This document shows positions 1 through 12,600 of a stretch of 46,876 nucleotides of DNA, piece by piece. The stretch lies in the NCBI GenBank assembly GCA_910592205.1, contig CAJVPJ010000087.1:1-46876 (forward strand), read 5' to 3'. Origin of the DNA: Paraglomus occultum. Its lineage: Eukaryota > Glomeromycota > Glomeromycetes > Paraglomerales > Paraglomeraceae. The notes under the pieces are model-generated. The model ran no database searches, was not told the DNA's origin, and saw only the letters and a program-made list of their open reading frames with translations. Each line of letters starts with the position of its first letter. Position 1 is the stretch's first letter. The position numbers were made by a program, and so were the translations under genes.

Positions 1-2413
1 GACGGCTAAGAGCAGCACAAGCACAGGTTTGTAAAACGTCGAGTTAATATTTTGAAGTTGACTAGACGCGTATTTATTTGTAGTTGCAATAACGGTGATG
101 TCGAAGGCTAGATTTGGACTTTATGGTAAGTATTAGCGAATAAGTATTATCTATCAGCGGCGAGTATTACACTATTTTACGCCATGCGGCAGTTTACGTT
201 GTCATGCGGGTGAGTGTTTTCCCATGCGGCAGTTTCCGTTGCCATGAACTAACTAATCAATTATGTAGATAATTTGTTGGTCGAAAGTACTCCATAAATT
301 TTAAGGAATACGTAAACAAGCGGGTAACTAAAAACGAATATATGTCAATTAAATATTATTTATAATTGATACTATGAATTATTGCTTACGAAAATAAGTA
401 ATTCTAGCGTTTTATTAAATTCTTGAACCGGTTGAGCCTGCAATATACCATTCTTTTTTTATGTTTGGCAGTATAAACCACTGGCTCCGATCTCATTAAT
501 GACAGCCATGTACTTGATACGTTTGTAAACCTGTCCAGTATTGCATACTGTATATGTCGCAGTAGAAAACAATATTAAGTCGATGGACCTTTATCATGCT
601 AATTGAATGCATTTCCGTGAAATGTAATGTAGACCATGATGTTCAGTATCTAATTCAAAACGATACAGTTCCGCTTAATTTTGAGAACGTGCCTAATTGT
701 GTTTTTGGTGATTTACTCTGATAAATTGTTTAGGCAAGGTCTCCAATATTTTGGTAGACTGTAATTACTGTCAAAGTCATTTGTCTATTCTTTGCTTCGG
801 ATCGTTTTATCCACCCTTTCTCGTAAGATTGCAACTCTAATAAATCAGATAAGCGAGTCACATGGTAAAATCTTTCCCGAAAGGTATATTAATATAGCAG
901 ATTCTATCTCATCATGCTTTCATTGTTTGTATATTATTTTTTAAATGCGATTCACAAACACCATTATAATTATAAAGCAATTTCAAAAGTTTTCATCATT
1001 TCTATCATTGACCTGGATAATACTAAACGGCTTACGTAAGCCGTCTGTTAAAATAAAATCGGCCCAATATGCTATAAAATCACCTGTCGAGCAACTGCGC
1101 TGAATAAGCGAAAAGCGAAAGACATAATTAATTATTCAAAACGACATCACTTTGTTAATTAATAAGATAGACAAGTGACGAAGCTTGACTAGTCGAAACA
1201 CCAAGTCGAAGTGTCTGTTTGCATAAAATAGAGTCTTCCTTTCGGAATACTTGTTGCTGTTACCTAGTTGTAGGTAAAACTTATTTTGATACGTGTACGA
1301 GTACATCGCATGGGAACAGGATAAGCATAATTAAGTAAAAAATTGCCTATTAGCTTAGCATCCAGTCATTCAGTCGTATTTGTAACAAGAGCGGTGAATA
1401 CGTGAGCTGACTTGCGTAAGACTTCCCTGTCGGCAGAACACCCCTACGCGATAAATTTAAGCGCTTCCCAAACACACATAAATAATCGCCAACAGCAACA
1501 ATGAAAGTAAAGAGTCTAATTCAAAAACATTGCCTGGATCTTGCATCGAACACAACATTTCTTATTACCGAATACAATTTCCAATACCAAAGAATTCTTT
1601 ATATGCGATCATGCGATTGTGTAAATTATTGTGATTTTTATATCGAAATTTGCTATATAATAAGCATAATTAATGCCAAAAATTGTTCAATCGAGGCAGC
1701 AGCACGCCTATAAATTAATAGTTAACCCCACATATAATATATACAGATAAGGAGATATCTGCTACACCGTTTGGAGTAATTAACTTCTCAGAAATAATAG
1801 GTTGATATGCAGTTGTTATTGTAAATTGACGGCACGTCGACTGTATTTATCATAACAAGACAGACAAGAATTATCCACAGTTTATTATGGAGATGTACAC
1901 ACACACACCCTAAGCAACGGAAAACACGTAAAGACCGAAGTGAATTGGCAAAAGTTTACCAAACAATTGACTGCCATAAAGAACAAAAGGCTACACTTAT
2001 AATACAAGATTAGAAGGTAATAGAAGAAAGTAATTAAATCGTAGTTACACTAATTACAAATAGATAGACTTGAGTTCGCTCGCAGCCAATTTCTATACAA
2101 TGATTATTAAAGTCGTTTGTGAGAAGGGAATTAATATTAAAGACTAAAGCTATTATGTGCTCTCAATAACTCGAGAGGAGAGACAACAAGTATGAGAAAA
2201 TGTACGCTGGTGTAATAAAAATAGATAGTAACAAGCCAAAATATGTCGTAAACAACATGATTTTGCCACACGGAACCACGTAAATAAGCCAACCTCATCA
2301 AGACGTAAGCTTCATTTATACTTTTCGGGATAATATCATTCTAAGATGTTTATGGAGAGGTCTACTCTCATGTTCCTGCACAACTGGAAAGTAAAACCCG
2401 TCATACAATGTTA
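1..2413. other. AT-rich region without a supported gene
   Basis: No open frame here looks like a protein family. A short ATG frame at 98-125 runs straight into GTAAGT and could be the first exon of a small gene, but no convincing next exon was found. Bases 2-34 could equally be the last codons of a gene entering from the left. An imperfect direct repeat of about 24 bases (beginning CATGCGGCAGTTT) occurs at about 182 and 223. The 70-codon frame at 1501-1713 has no recognisable features. Confidence 0.5.
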
Positions 2414-2920
2414 CTAATTGAAGAGCATGCGCCAGGCACTTTCAATCAGTGACCTTTTCTTCTTAAGCACTGGAGCCGGTTGTACTTCTCGTGTCTCTAC
2501 TGTTATTGTGGTGACTGTCGTTGTGGCGGCGGTAACAACAGTACTCATGTGAACTACTGTTAGACACATTCCGTCGTCGTTTATTCCCTCATCTAGTCCT
2601 CTCGCTCTCAAGGTATCATGTGTTCCTCGATCATACTGATTTGACAGCAGTAAATCTTCAGGTGAAGCCGATAAGTCATCGGATGTGTCAAAGTAATCAA
2701 ATCTTCGTGTAAAGTACAACATTGGTGATGAAAGTGGAGATCCAATGGGCGAGGCGTATGGAGAACTTTTCGGGCTTTGACGTCTCGAAAAAGTGTAATT
2801 TGATAGACTTGAAGGGTTAGGCAGGGATATAGCATCTTGGCGTTGACATTTCTCGCTGCAGTATAACGAGTCCATGGCAAAGACTTGTCTGTCGCAAACT
2901 GGACACCAGGACAAATCCAT
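2414..2920 (-). CDS. Ecl1-like zinc-binding protein (chronological lifespan regulator family)
   Basis: This single-exon gene encodes 168 residues. The N-terminus carries the Ecl1/Ecl2/Ecl3 signature: MDLSWCPVC, then LYCSEKC. The four cysteines are C6, C9, C21 and C25, a compact C2-C2 zinc site, with an aspartate shortly after as in fission-yeast Ecl proteins. Family knowledge: Ecl proteins are small fungal factors that extend chronological lifespan and respond to nutrient or zinc limitation. Residues 40-70 are rich in S, P and SP motifs (PKSSPYASPIGSPLSSP), which suggests proline-directed phosphorylation. A T/V-rich stretch follows, and then a basic segment (LKKKRSLIESAWRMLF) that could be an amphipathic helix or nuclear signal. 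The ATG is the only one placing the cysteines at the extreme N-terminus, as the family requires. The 5' leader contains a (GGGTT)n tract at 2954-2970 on the plus strand. Domain call is firm; function is inferred. Confidence 0.8.
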   Translation of the reverse strand: MDLSWCPVCDRQVFAMDSLYCSEKCQRQDAISLPNPSSLSNYTFSRRQSPKSSPYASPIGSPLSSPMLYFTRRFDYFDTSDDLSASPEDLLLSNQYDRGTHDTLRARGLDEGINDDGMCLTVVHMSTVVTAATTTVTTITVETREVQPAPVLKKKRSLIESAWRMLFN

Positions 2921-5219
2921 TGTATATTGATATGTGTATGGATAGAGTTGTGGGTTGGGTTGGGTTGGGTAGTATACGTTAACGTTAAATGCTAGATTCG
3001 TTATAATGTATGTGTTTGTAAGGCGTGATCGTTAAATAAATGTATGTAGGTTATGTGTATTCAGTTTATACGTGTTTAGTTTATATGTGTGTGTATAATC
3101 GTCAATTGATTGTCCGTCTATTTAAAAAGTCGTTTCTCATAAGCTTTGTCTCTATTAATTCATTAGCATTTATCCCTTCTCACTATCGAAGAAACTCGAA
3201 TTGTGATAGCGTCAGCGTTGGGCAACGGGCAGGCAGGTAAGGGCTGAGAGCTTTTATAAAGCGAAAATGGAAGCCCACTTCGGGAATCGAGCATCAGAAT
3301 GGAATGTTGGACTTTGATCTGCGGTTGTCGTACTAAACGCTTCGCCCGAGCGAAGATCAGAGATTTCTAAATAAAGCTACTCCGAACTTATATATTCATG
3401 TGTAATAGGCCCCTGCCGCAGTGATTTAATTTAAATTTAATAGGCTAGATTAATGTAAAATTAATCCAGCCCCTCAATAAGCGATTAATATGACCAAATA
3501 TTTATTGCGATAATTAATGATAATAATAATGCTCGCAGCTCACCTAGTTATAACCTTTGTATAGTAATATACTAAACATTGGTATTATAGTCATATGAAT
3601 ATATGAAATTTTTCTATAAATTGCGATTGTCATTAATATTATCCATTATTTAATAACTACCGTTGCGTGAATGCGGGGAACATGTTGCAATCACAAGGTT
3701 ACATCCATAGCAAGTTAAAGTTATCATGAACAATTAAGGTTTATCAGACAGCATTATATTGATTAGAACGCAAATCTCCTTGGCGCGCGTCTTCGTATGA
3801 TGCTTTTTCGATAATCATATGAGTATGAACCAATAAAGTCCCATCCCATGCTAAGTTAAGCATAATGGATAAATTTCGGGACAAGATTGACGAATGTGTC
3901 ATACGAACTATGCTATAGAAATTCATTTCAACTGTGAAAATTTGCCCCACTTGGCAACTGAGGGGAAAGGGGGAACAGTGCACACATGGTGAACCATTGA
4001 ACCAAAAAAACGCAAGTATCACGGAGATTGAACGTTACTTTAGGAATACCCCAGATTTACAGAGGTTCAGGCACAACCATTACCCTCCCTGTCATTCATT
4101 CCCTTGTGCCTTGTCAATATCCACAAAGGCTGATCATGCGTTATGCAATCTCAGTGTGTACAACATATCTTGGATACCAAAGAACAAATTTCCGTTCCAG
4201 GCGTCTAGTTATTTTCGGATGGTGAATAGCGATAGGGTGACTTTCTACAGATGATAGATAGCTTTAAGTAATTTTCTTGCCATTTACAGTACGAGAAATA
4301 CTGTAGTAAAGAGGGGGGTGTGTTTATTCCCTTGTTAATCATTCGGTATACAAGAGTGTTGAAATATTGACAAGCGACAATATGTGCTCAATTTTCGAGT
4401 GCTAACCAAATAATTACAATACATCTGCGAGACAGTAACGTAATTATCGTATAAAATTGAGTGTGTGCCGTACAACTCTCAAAATATAAGCAGTAAAATA
4501 AAACGGATATAGTAGAATAGTATCTATTTCAGCAGTGATCTAAAATGGTTATATTAAACAGGAAATATATGTCGTTATCTCGACATCATCGAGTCATCAC
4601 GTGTGATATATTAAATAACCCTCCATCTATTAAAGGAGATAACGAGCGTGCACAGAACTACAAAGCATTGATGCATTGAATTGCGTGGAATGCTTTCCTC
4701 GACCAAAGGTAAGTACTCTGCGATGTCACTTCTCTCTTATTATTAAAAACGCATGTCTCATCCCGTTCAGTAGAACAATTCTTTTCAAGATAGCTTACGA
4801 TACTCAATTATAGAGTCATTGTTTGCAATCCTTTAGTTTTGAACTTCATAAGCAATAGAGTGATTGGTTAATAGATTATAGACATTCACTTCATAATGAT
4901 ATGTAGTACTGTAACATTAGTCGAATCCAATTATATCCCCTAATACTAATAACACACTATTAACGTTTTTCATTTATCAAACGATCGCAAATTATTTTAC
5001 TAACGCTCGTAAACAGTTGTACGAATTATCTTTTCTCTGCCAGTCTTATAGAACGTCTAACAGCAATTGTGGAACTACTTCTGACCGTCGATACCGATTC
5101 TGACACATTGTTGGTATAGTTTAGAAAAAAGCGGATAACAATTAGTGGTAAATTGTGTGAACGAGCTCTAGTACCGTATTATTAAAATTAACTATTCAAC
5201 AACAGACTTTTGTTCTAGG
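2921..5219. other. AT-rich intergenic region
   Basis: This stretch separates the Ecl1-like gene from the homeodomain-HMG gene. The (GGGTT)3-4 tract at 2954-2970 lies in the Ecl1-like leader. A short hairpin (CTTCGC, four-base loop, GCGAAG) sits near 3340. Frames at 3744-4254 exist on both strands but show no family features and look like chance frames. A strong-looking donor (AAAG/GTAAGT near 4708) follows a six-codon ATG frame, but I could not join it to another exon. Nothing else is supported. Confidence 0.5.
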
Positions 5220-6332
5220 TTAACACTTGAACTCACCCGCGTCATCATCTGAATCCATCTCAGCGTTCTCCAACTCTTCGAACGCTAGCTTTGTTTGCAT
5301 TTTTTTGCCTTCATTCCATTCTGTATAAGAACGAGTAGTTTTGTAACTGTGATATATTAACACTACGTGCAGAAATGCTTACCGTTTTCTTCTGGTTCAG
5401 ACGTCAAACCCGTTAAAGCTTCAGAAGTTATGAGGGTCTCCGGCTCCATGTGAACTTGCTCCCACAACTCGACAGCTTTCTTTCCTGCACCAGAATATAA
5501 CGTGACCGGAGGGTGGTGACCGTCAAATATAGTAAAGACTGCATGACACCCCTGAGAGTGGAGAATGTGAAACTGGGACATGTCTTGTTAGTACATTGCG
5601 AATTAAATAGTTAATGAGCAAAAAGAAACTTACATGGTCCTGCATCGTCTTAAACGAATGATCTATTATCTTTTGTCTGATTCTCGCTACGGGAATGTAT
5701 ACTATTATAAATTCTCAATACGGGGTTTTATTTAAACTTGAACAATTTTACCAGCTTTCACTCTTTCTTCCTCTTCCTCGTACGCCCTTCGTTCCTTATC
5801 GGAAAGGCAACTCCACGCGTGACTGATCACTTTATTCATCTTGTTCGCGTTGCTCAAACGTTCGTCCATTGTAAATTCAGGATGATTTCTCAGATACTCT
5901 AAACAGTTAATGTCAGCAAATTTCATCAGTAAAAGTTATTGGAAGAACAGGCGTTTTTACCTTCAACAGTTCCTTCTTTAGAAAAGTTCTTAAAAAAGAC
6001 GTTGAATCCCAAAGGAGATCTCTTCATGGTGTCAGCATGTGATTTTTTCTGCATGAAAGCGTTCTTACATTTCGCTTTCTGATTAGTTATCCAATTCTGA
6101 TGTTAAGTATTAGCACGATTTTAGTGTAAGGAATTGTTGCTTAAATAAGACATGAGCTTACATTTCATCCTCTCCTCCAACTTACTTTGACTTTTGCGAC
6201 TGGTAAGCCTGCCTCGGTGGCCGCTTCTTCGATCAACTGGGTTTTACGGTGGTTTATCATTCCCCCCGCAAATTTTCGGTGAAGAATGGTAAGCTGATCA
6301 GAAGTAAAAACTGTACGAGACTGGCGAGCCAT
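5220..6332 (-). CDS. Homeodomain-like + HMG-box-like fusion protein, six exons
   Basis: Proposed exons are 6186-6332, 5961-6096, 5752-5898, 5634-5686, 5383-5572 and 5220-5320. All have GT-AG junctions, the phases agree throughout, and the protein is 257 residues. Residues about 4-60 resemble a homeodomain: RTVFTSDQLTILHRKF for helix 1, and VKNWITNQKAK at 48-58 in place of the recognition helix VxxWFxNRRxK. Residues about 74-145 resemble an HMG box: RSPLGFNVFFKNFSKE, then HPEFTM, then AWSCLSDKERRAYEEEEERVKA. The C-terminal 110 residues hold an unrecognised HSQGCHAVFTIFDGHHPP segment and an acidic tail. The exon 4/5 intron has a perfect TACTAAC branch site. Each domain is divergent: the homeodomain WFQNRR core is WITNQK. 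Fungal HMG-box and homeodomain proteins are DNA-binding regulators, including mating-type factors; this gene's role is unknown. An alternative reading ends exon 3 at the in-frame stop at about 5732. Confidence 0.65.
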
Positions 6333-8220
6333 TTGATCAAGAAAGTTTTAAGTTGCTGTGATGGGTGACAAACAAGAAAATGTGCGCAGTTTGCATGAGA
6401 ACCCCTCATCGGCTAAAATTTGCAGATTTGTGACACAAGATACGTAAACAGTTTAACGCATCAGGTATATTTATTATTATTGATGATATTTCCCAGCTCG
6501 CCACAAAAGAAAGTCACAAGGATGTGTTGTACAAATTATTTTTACGTAATCGCAACCTACATAACATGTGTAGATCACATCTCGACTGGATCTGACATCT
6601 TTTAACAACTCGGTTATGAAAACCTTTTATTTCAGCTACGGCACGCCCTCGGTGCACTTATAGAACAGTGAATAGATTACCAGAAACTGTTACACAGAAT
6701 AAATAGCTTTTATTATCAGAAATATACTATCATATTCGAAATTTCATTTAAGAAAAAATATGTGTCAACGTATAAAATTTGTCTAGCCTGGACCAACTGG
6801 TGCACGAACTGGCTTTGTCGTAAATCATGTCTTTAATATTCGAATTACTCCAAGTTCTTTCAACCCAATTCACAAGTTCAGTTTATTGCATGTATAATTA
6901 CAACGGCTCGCTCTGAGAATCAGTAAGAGTAGTTCTCTCGAGCAAATCTTGAGTTAACGTGACAACTAGTTATTATTATGCCGTTTACGTCATTCGGAAA
7001 TTTAATAATAATGCCAATGTAATTCATAATGTAGTTTTGCAAGAACAAGTGTATTACTGGTACTGATAGGTAAATGCACGTCACTATTGTACGCACGTGC
7101 ACTTATGGAGATTATACTATTACATCTGGGACTCTGCGTTGCTTGCATGTGTAGAACATGGAGTGCGTGCTTTGGAGATGCGACTGACCGCATAAAGTTA
7201 ATGGTGAAATTTTGCCTATCTCCAAATTTATATACGACCTTCAATTACTATTCAAAAGATAATCTCAACATAATAATAATAATTCAAAAGGCAAATTAAT
7301 TATTAATTAAGCTATTTAGAGCAATGAGAAAATATGAGTTCATTATCGTCTAATTTGGATACACGACTTGGGTTATCATAATTTTGCCAAAATATAATTT
7401 AAGGTTTTGTTTGTAACTCTATTGTTTTCGCTTTCAAATAACCCAGTTTTTAACTTTTCTGGAAGCAAAGCTTCAGATTAATTTCCTTAAGTTTTTTATA
7501 TATTACAGTCAACTCGTACATCAACGTAATAGTAATAGACTGTTGATTTATTTCCAACCACTTTCTGTGCCGAGCTACAGCAGTAATTATATATTACTAA
7601 CCATAACTGCACGTACGCACAAACTCTTTGTTATTTAAAACATGTAATAACTGAATTAGTAAATACCGTTATTGCAGAATAAAAATAGACATAAACTAAA
7701 TAATATAAATATTTCAGCATTGCAATACCCGCGTATTAAAGTGCGAACGTAACAATAGCTATTACACATAAAGGTAACATTCGAGTTCAAAACCCAATGC
7801 AGAAAACATAAATTTTAGTGTATGCCTGACAAACTTATACGCTATTCTGTAAATATTACTCAATTTCAATTAAATTACAGCCCCTGATCCATCCATTTTT
7901 TTGTCATTTATCTTTAATTTCATTTACGTGTCCATTGATAAACAACTTAGTGGGTTTATCAAATGAAAAACTGGCGCAGGCGGCTATAACTTTTTATTGT
8001 TTATATATTTGCCACATATAGTTAAGTTGTCGTCTAACTTATTCACTACAACAAATATGTTGCCCGCACAAAACGTCTCGTTCTACTAATATTGTTGTAA
8101 TCTTCTAATACGGAACGACTAGCACTGTAGATTTTTAGATTGACAGTTGAATATCAGAAAGTCCCTCTGATCAACGTCCTGGAATAGAAGTTAATAAATA
8201 GAAAAGCGGACGTATCCAAA
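6333..8220. other. AT-rich intergenic region
   Basis: Only short frames are present (60-80 codons at 6420-7299), overlapping on both strands and without family features. Short palindromic pieces such as GCACGTGC near 7090 occur. No RNA gene or repeat is evident. Confidence 0.5.
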
Positions 8221-8591
8221 ATGGCTAGATTTACGAAGAAATATTCCTTCTCAACAAAGAATGTGGTAAGAACCACCGTTTTTTCTTCTCTAATTAAGTT
8301 GACGTTATTTTTATTGACATTAACATGGCCTCATAGAATTTAAAACTGATTTTTGCGATTACGGTTACTTGCATTTGTTCATCAATTTTCAATACCATCA
8401 GTTCCGTATCCGGAAGTGAGTTTCCTCATTCGAGATTTACCATCCATACATTTCTTTCTCGTCTAACGGATAATCCGGTTTCCCTGCTGACAGATCAGCA
8501 CGTCTTACAATGGAAATACTCAAGTTGGGCCAGTCCGAGAATTACTATTGTTTCTACAATATTGCTTTTCTTATTGGTTATGATATGGTGA
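8221..8591 (+). CDS. Small two-exon membrane protein of unknown function
   Basis: Proposed exon 1 (8221-8265) has a good start context (CAAAATGGC), encodes MARFTKKYSFSTKNV and ends at GTAAGA. Exon 2 (8337-8591) follows a 71-nt intron ending in ATAG. The joined frame is exactly 300 nt, 99 residues plus stop. The protein has a basic N-terminus, a hydrophobic stretch just after the junction (LKLIFAITVTCICSSIF, about 17-33), a polar middle, and a second strongly hydrophobic C-terminal stretch (ITIVSTILLFLLVMIW, about 84-99). It could be a two-span membrane protein, or a signal peptide followed by a C-terminal anchor. Exon 2 lacks an internal early ATG, so simple ORF calling misses it. I recognise no family. 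Support is the open frame across a well-formed short intron and the two hydrophobic segments. Confidence 0.4.
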
Positions 8592-9622
8592 TCAGATCTT
8601 AGATTGCAGTTTTCGATCCTTTTATCACAAGTCGTCCCGTGCTTCTTTTTTGTTAATGCGTTTTCTCAATAATAACCCCCTTGTAAAATTGCATTGCTGT
8701 TACGATTTTTAACCCTTGACATTGGGTGCCGAGATTTTATTAATATTAAAGTCATGTGACTTTCCCCGAGTTCACACATGGAAATTTTTTTGCTCCGGAA
8801 AAGGATTCCCGCCTGGTTGAACAAAGACCAAGATCGCCTTATTACGAGGGCAATGTTAAACAAACATCTATGCAGTGCTTGTTTATTGAATATGCGTTAT
8901 TCACATGAATAAGCAACTCCACATGCTGGGTCGGCCGGAGCAAGTATAAACGCAGTAAAACAACTCCACCAATAAGACTGGAAATGGACATACTCCATTT
9001 GCCATATCGGGACATGTACTTTAAACCCAAGCAATCAATCCCAAACACCGATCGCACAAACCCATGTGAATGCCCATATCGCGGACATGCTCTTTACTCG
9101 CATTCCTTATCGGCCTTTCAAATTAAGCCTATCCTAACATCCCCATTACACCTATAAATTTCTGACCCCATGTTCTTTTTTTGTTCTCGTAATCCTACCC
9201 ACGACCCAACATTCGCTTATATAGAGACAGTTGAGGACAACTGTCTTCTCTGTTGAAAAGAAATTCTCGCATCCGTTATAGAGTCCGTATTGCTGGCCAT
9301 ACTTGTTTGATAGAATAATTACCCTCCCATTCCTTGATCTCATTCACGAAACTACTGAGAACCAAAGGAATAGCGGAGTGGTAATTTTTCTTTGTCTCTG
9401 GTTGCCATTATTTCTCGTGATTGATAAAACTCCCAATTCTCATCTCCAGACCCCCCCCCTCCATCACGTCTTTTTAATCATCAAGTCAAAGCTTGAAAAA
9501 CTTCTTCCTTTATAGAAATAAAACTCATTATTTCGCTACGCCTACAATCGTTATAATCAATTTTTTAATATTGCAATTCAATCGGTGTATAGCAAGCAAT
9601 CCCCCCCACTACCTTTCTCACG
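8592..9622. other. Intergenic region upstream of the DUF3712 gene
   Basis: A diverged direct repeat of about 23 bases (GCCATATCGGGACATGTACTT and its relative) occurs at about 9000 and 9073. Short minus-strand frames at 8666-9343 show no family features. The 200 bases before 9623 are rich in T and C with a C tract, as in a fungal promoter or leader. No gene is supported. Confidence 0.45.
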
Positions 9623-12600
9623 ATGACGGAAGAGATTGTCAGAGACTCGGCTACCTCAGATTCGACAAACATAAGATTTAGTGTGCCAACCGATGGTGTG
9701 CGCGACTCTATAGCCACTTCGGGAATACGCGATTCATATCTTAGTTACTCAACTGGTGTACCAGAAAGCGTCTTATCAGAGGATGACCACACCAAGCCTT
9801 TGGAGCCAAACGAAAAGCATGCCAAACAAAAAAACGCCAAATGGTATAAACGAAAGACGTTCTGGACATTCTGCGGAGTCAGCACCATCATTCTCACAAT
9901 CATTTTAGTCCCGGTTATTATATTTGGCATCTTCCCTAAAATAGCACAAAGCTCAATTAACAAATCCCAGATCACCTACGACCAAATAATAATTGGCGAC
10001 CCAATCACTGACACTGATTTCAAAATAAGTATCTCAGGTTCATTAAGCGGTGGTGGCAATTTCGATGCCGACGCTAGTTTTCCTGATCCAATACAGGTTT
10101 ATTGGGAAGGTGCATTGTTGGGCGAAGTTCCAATGTCATCGGTTAAACTCAGAGGCGGACAAGCTGATTTCACTATAGATGATACATTCACGATCAAAGA
10201 CGCAGCAAAATTCTCAGAATTTACAATATATACATTGACCGCTGAGACGTTTACTTGGAATGTACAAGGAAAAGTTAAAATCAAGGCATTGGGTATTACA
10301 AAAAGTGGGCTGACTTTGAACAAAGATATCGTTCTTCCAGGTAAAAAAACTTATCTTCATTATAGACAATAACTCTTTCAGATCTGTTGCAACGCGGTCC
10401 TTGTACTAACGCTACATCTCGGTACTATTCCCGCACGCACACATAACTGTTCAGGCGGTGATGGCTTTTCGCATACGAAAATTACAAATATAACCTTACC
10501 GGATCATTTTGACCCCTCCAACTTCTCATTGACATATTACGGATATTTATACAATCCGTCGCCCATTGGCATCCACATAGGACACACAGTCTTTAATGTT
10601 TTCTTTGGAGATTCTTTTATAGGTCCTGGTGAAATTGATGATTTGGTTCTAGTGCCAGGTAACAACACGCTCGTAATGACAGGCTATATAAGCCCAAGCG
10701 GGTCACCGACCAGTATTGCCGGATTGCTATTGTTCGTTGCCAAAGTCGCCCAAGGCCAGCGATTAACCGTCTTGGCCCAAGGTGTCTCTGCAGAAACGGC
10801 GGGAAAAAACATTACGTGGATAGACACTGCAGTCCGCTCAATGTCACTGACTCCAATTGTCAGCACGGCTCCATTCACACTGCCTCCATATTTTCCAAGT
10901 AATATGAATCCTCTTCTTTCTGAATCGACCGCACCACTCCGCACTGATGACTCAGTTTCTGACTATCAACTCCCTTTTACAGCGAAAAAACGCTCCCTGG
11001 CTCAGCGTGATCTATCATATACCGATGTTCTTTCATTAATAGAGAAAAATCTTCCTGCCATAAACGCTACCGTTGCGGACGTTGTCGATGCCCTGCAAAA
11101 AGCCGATATTTTCAAGAGTGGCGGATCATTTCTAGATATTCTTCTTGCTCTGGTAAAACCTTTCGTGCAAGATATTATCGATGGCAGTACAATCGATGTA
11201 AAGTCCTCGAGTATCTCAGACATTAAAGCAGATTCGTTCACGGCTCATCTTGTTGGCTCACTTTCCAATACTGGACCACTTCCTGCGACAATCTCATTTC
11301 CATCCGGAGTCACGGTAAAATTCCAAAACACAACACTCGGTAAATTACTCCTTCCACCGATTGACGTTCAACCTGGTGCAGGTGCCACGATTGAGCAAGA
11401 CGCAAAGTTCACTATCACTGATGTCGATGCATTCACACAATTTGCTGGATTCATGTTAAAAAGCAAGGAATTCACTTGGGATTTGTCTGCTGATGACCTT
11501 AACGTTCAGTCTTTCATATTCTCCTTCCCCGGTCTTCAAATAAATAAGAGCATTACGCTCAAAGGTAAAAAAAAAAAAAGACATGTTAATTTTGTATTGT
11601 TAGCAATTCAACGAGTTTCGATTAGTAATCGAATATACATCACACTGATTTTCAGGTTTCGACGGTCTCAAAAATGTCAAGATCAAGAAATTCTCCGTGC
11701 TGGGTCCAGCGAAGAGTGGTAAACCAGGAGTAGAAGTTGGACTTGTGAATACAATCCCAAACGTTGCCGATATCGGTATCGACATGGGCGCTGCTACTTT
11801 CGTCATATTATCTTCAAAAATACCCATTGGAACGGCGTCTGCAGCACATCTCTCACTTACGCCACAAAAGGTAGCCACCGTGCCAATGTCTGGTGAACTT
11901 GTGGGAACGGACCAGGACAAAGCATTGATCGGACCAATGTTCAGTCTTTTCCTCGCAGGAAAACCTATTCCGATGGTTGTCAAAGGAGACACAGTTCGCC
12001 CATCTGGTGTTGATGGACCTGTGCCGTGGTTGGAAAATCCCTTCAAGCAACTTGCGCTGGATCTAACATTACAAGTCCCCCCGTCCAAATTAATCGACCA
12101 AATGGAAGTAGTGTTTTCGCCTAGTACCGTGATTAGTGGAAAGGCAGTAGCGAAAATTACCATGACTAATCCTGTCGGTGCCGACTTTACCATTCAAGCT
12201 ATTGATTCGGAAGCCTTTTTCCTTGGCGAAAAAATCGGAGAAGTACACAAGGATTTCGGTAAAAATCCTATCGTTGTTCCTGGTGGCGCTACCGCTACAA
12301 CTCCGGACATCGAAATCACCATTGTTATTCCTTCTGATATAAAGGTATTAATTGGACTCGCCCAGTCTGGCGGAAACATAGAAACGGATGTGAAACTCCA
12401 AACCAACGCGCTTGTTGCCACACTCCCAGCCACCATCACTTACCAACAGGAAAAAGTTCCCACCAAAATGTCGTTTGACCTAAGCTTTTTGAATTTCATA
12501 AAACTCAAGGCAATCACGCCCGAGGACATCAACACTATTGACAAGATAATCTCTGAATTTGTTCCCAAAAAACGCGATTTAGTTAAGCGTGATCTGACGT

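Noticed and set aside
2954-2970. (GGGTT)n tract as a possible telomere repeat
   Set aside because: Only three to four units, inside a gene leader with genes on both sides; too short and not at a sequence end.
3744-4254. Overlapping frames of about 100 codons on both strands
   Set aside because: No family features, no splice support and no repeat relation; likely chance frames.
11600-12193. 197-codon minus-strand frame inside the DUF3712 gene
   Set aside because: It is antisense to a clearly coding exon whose plus-strand product has repeated homologous modules.
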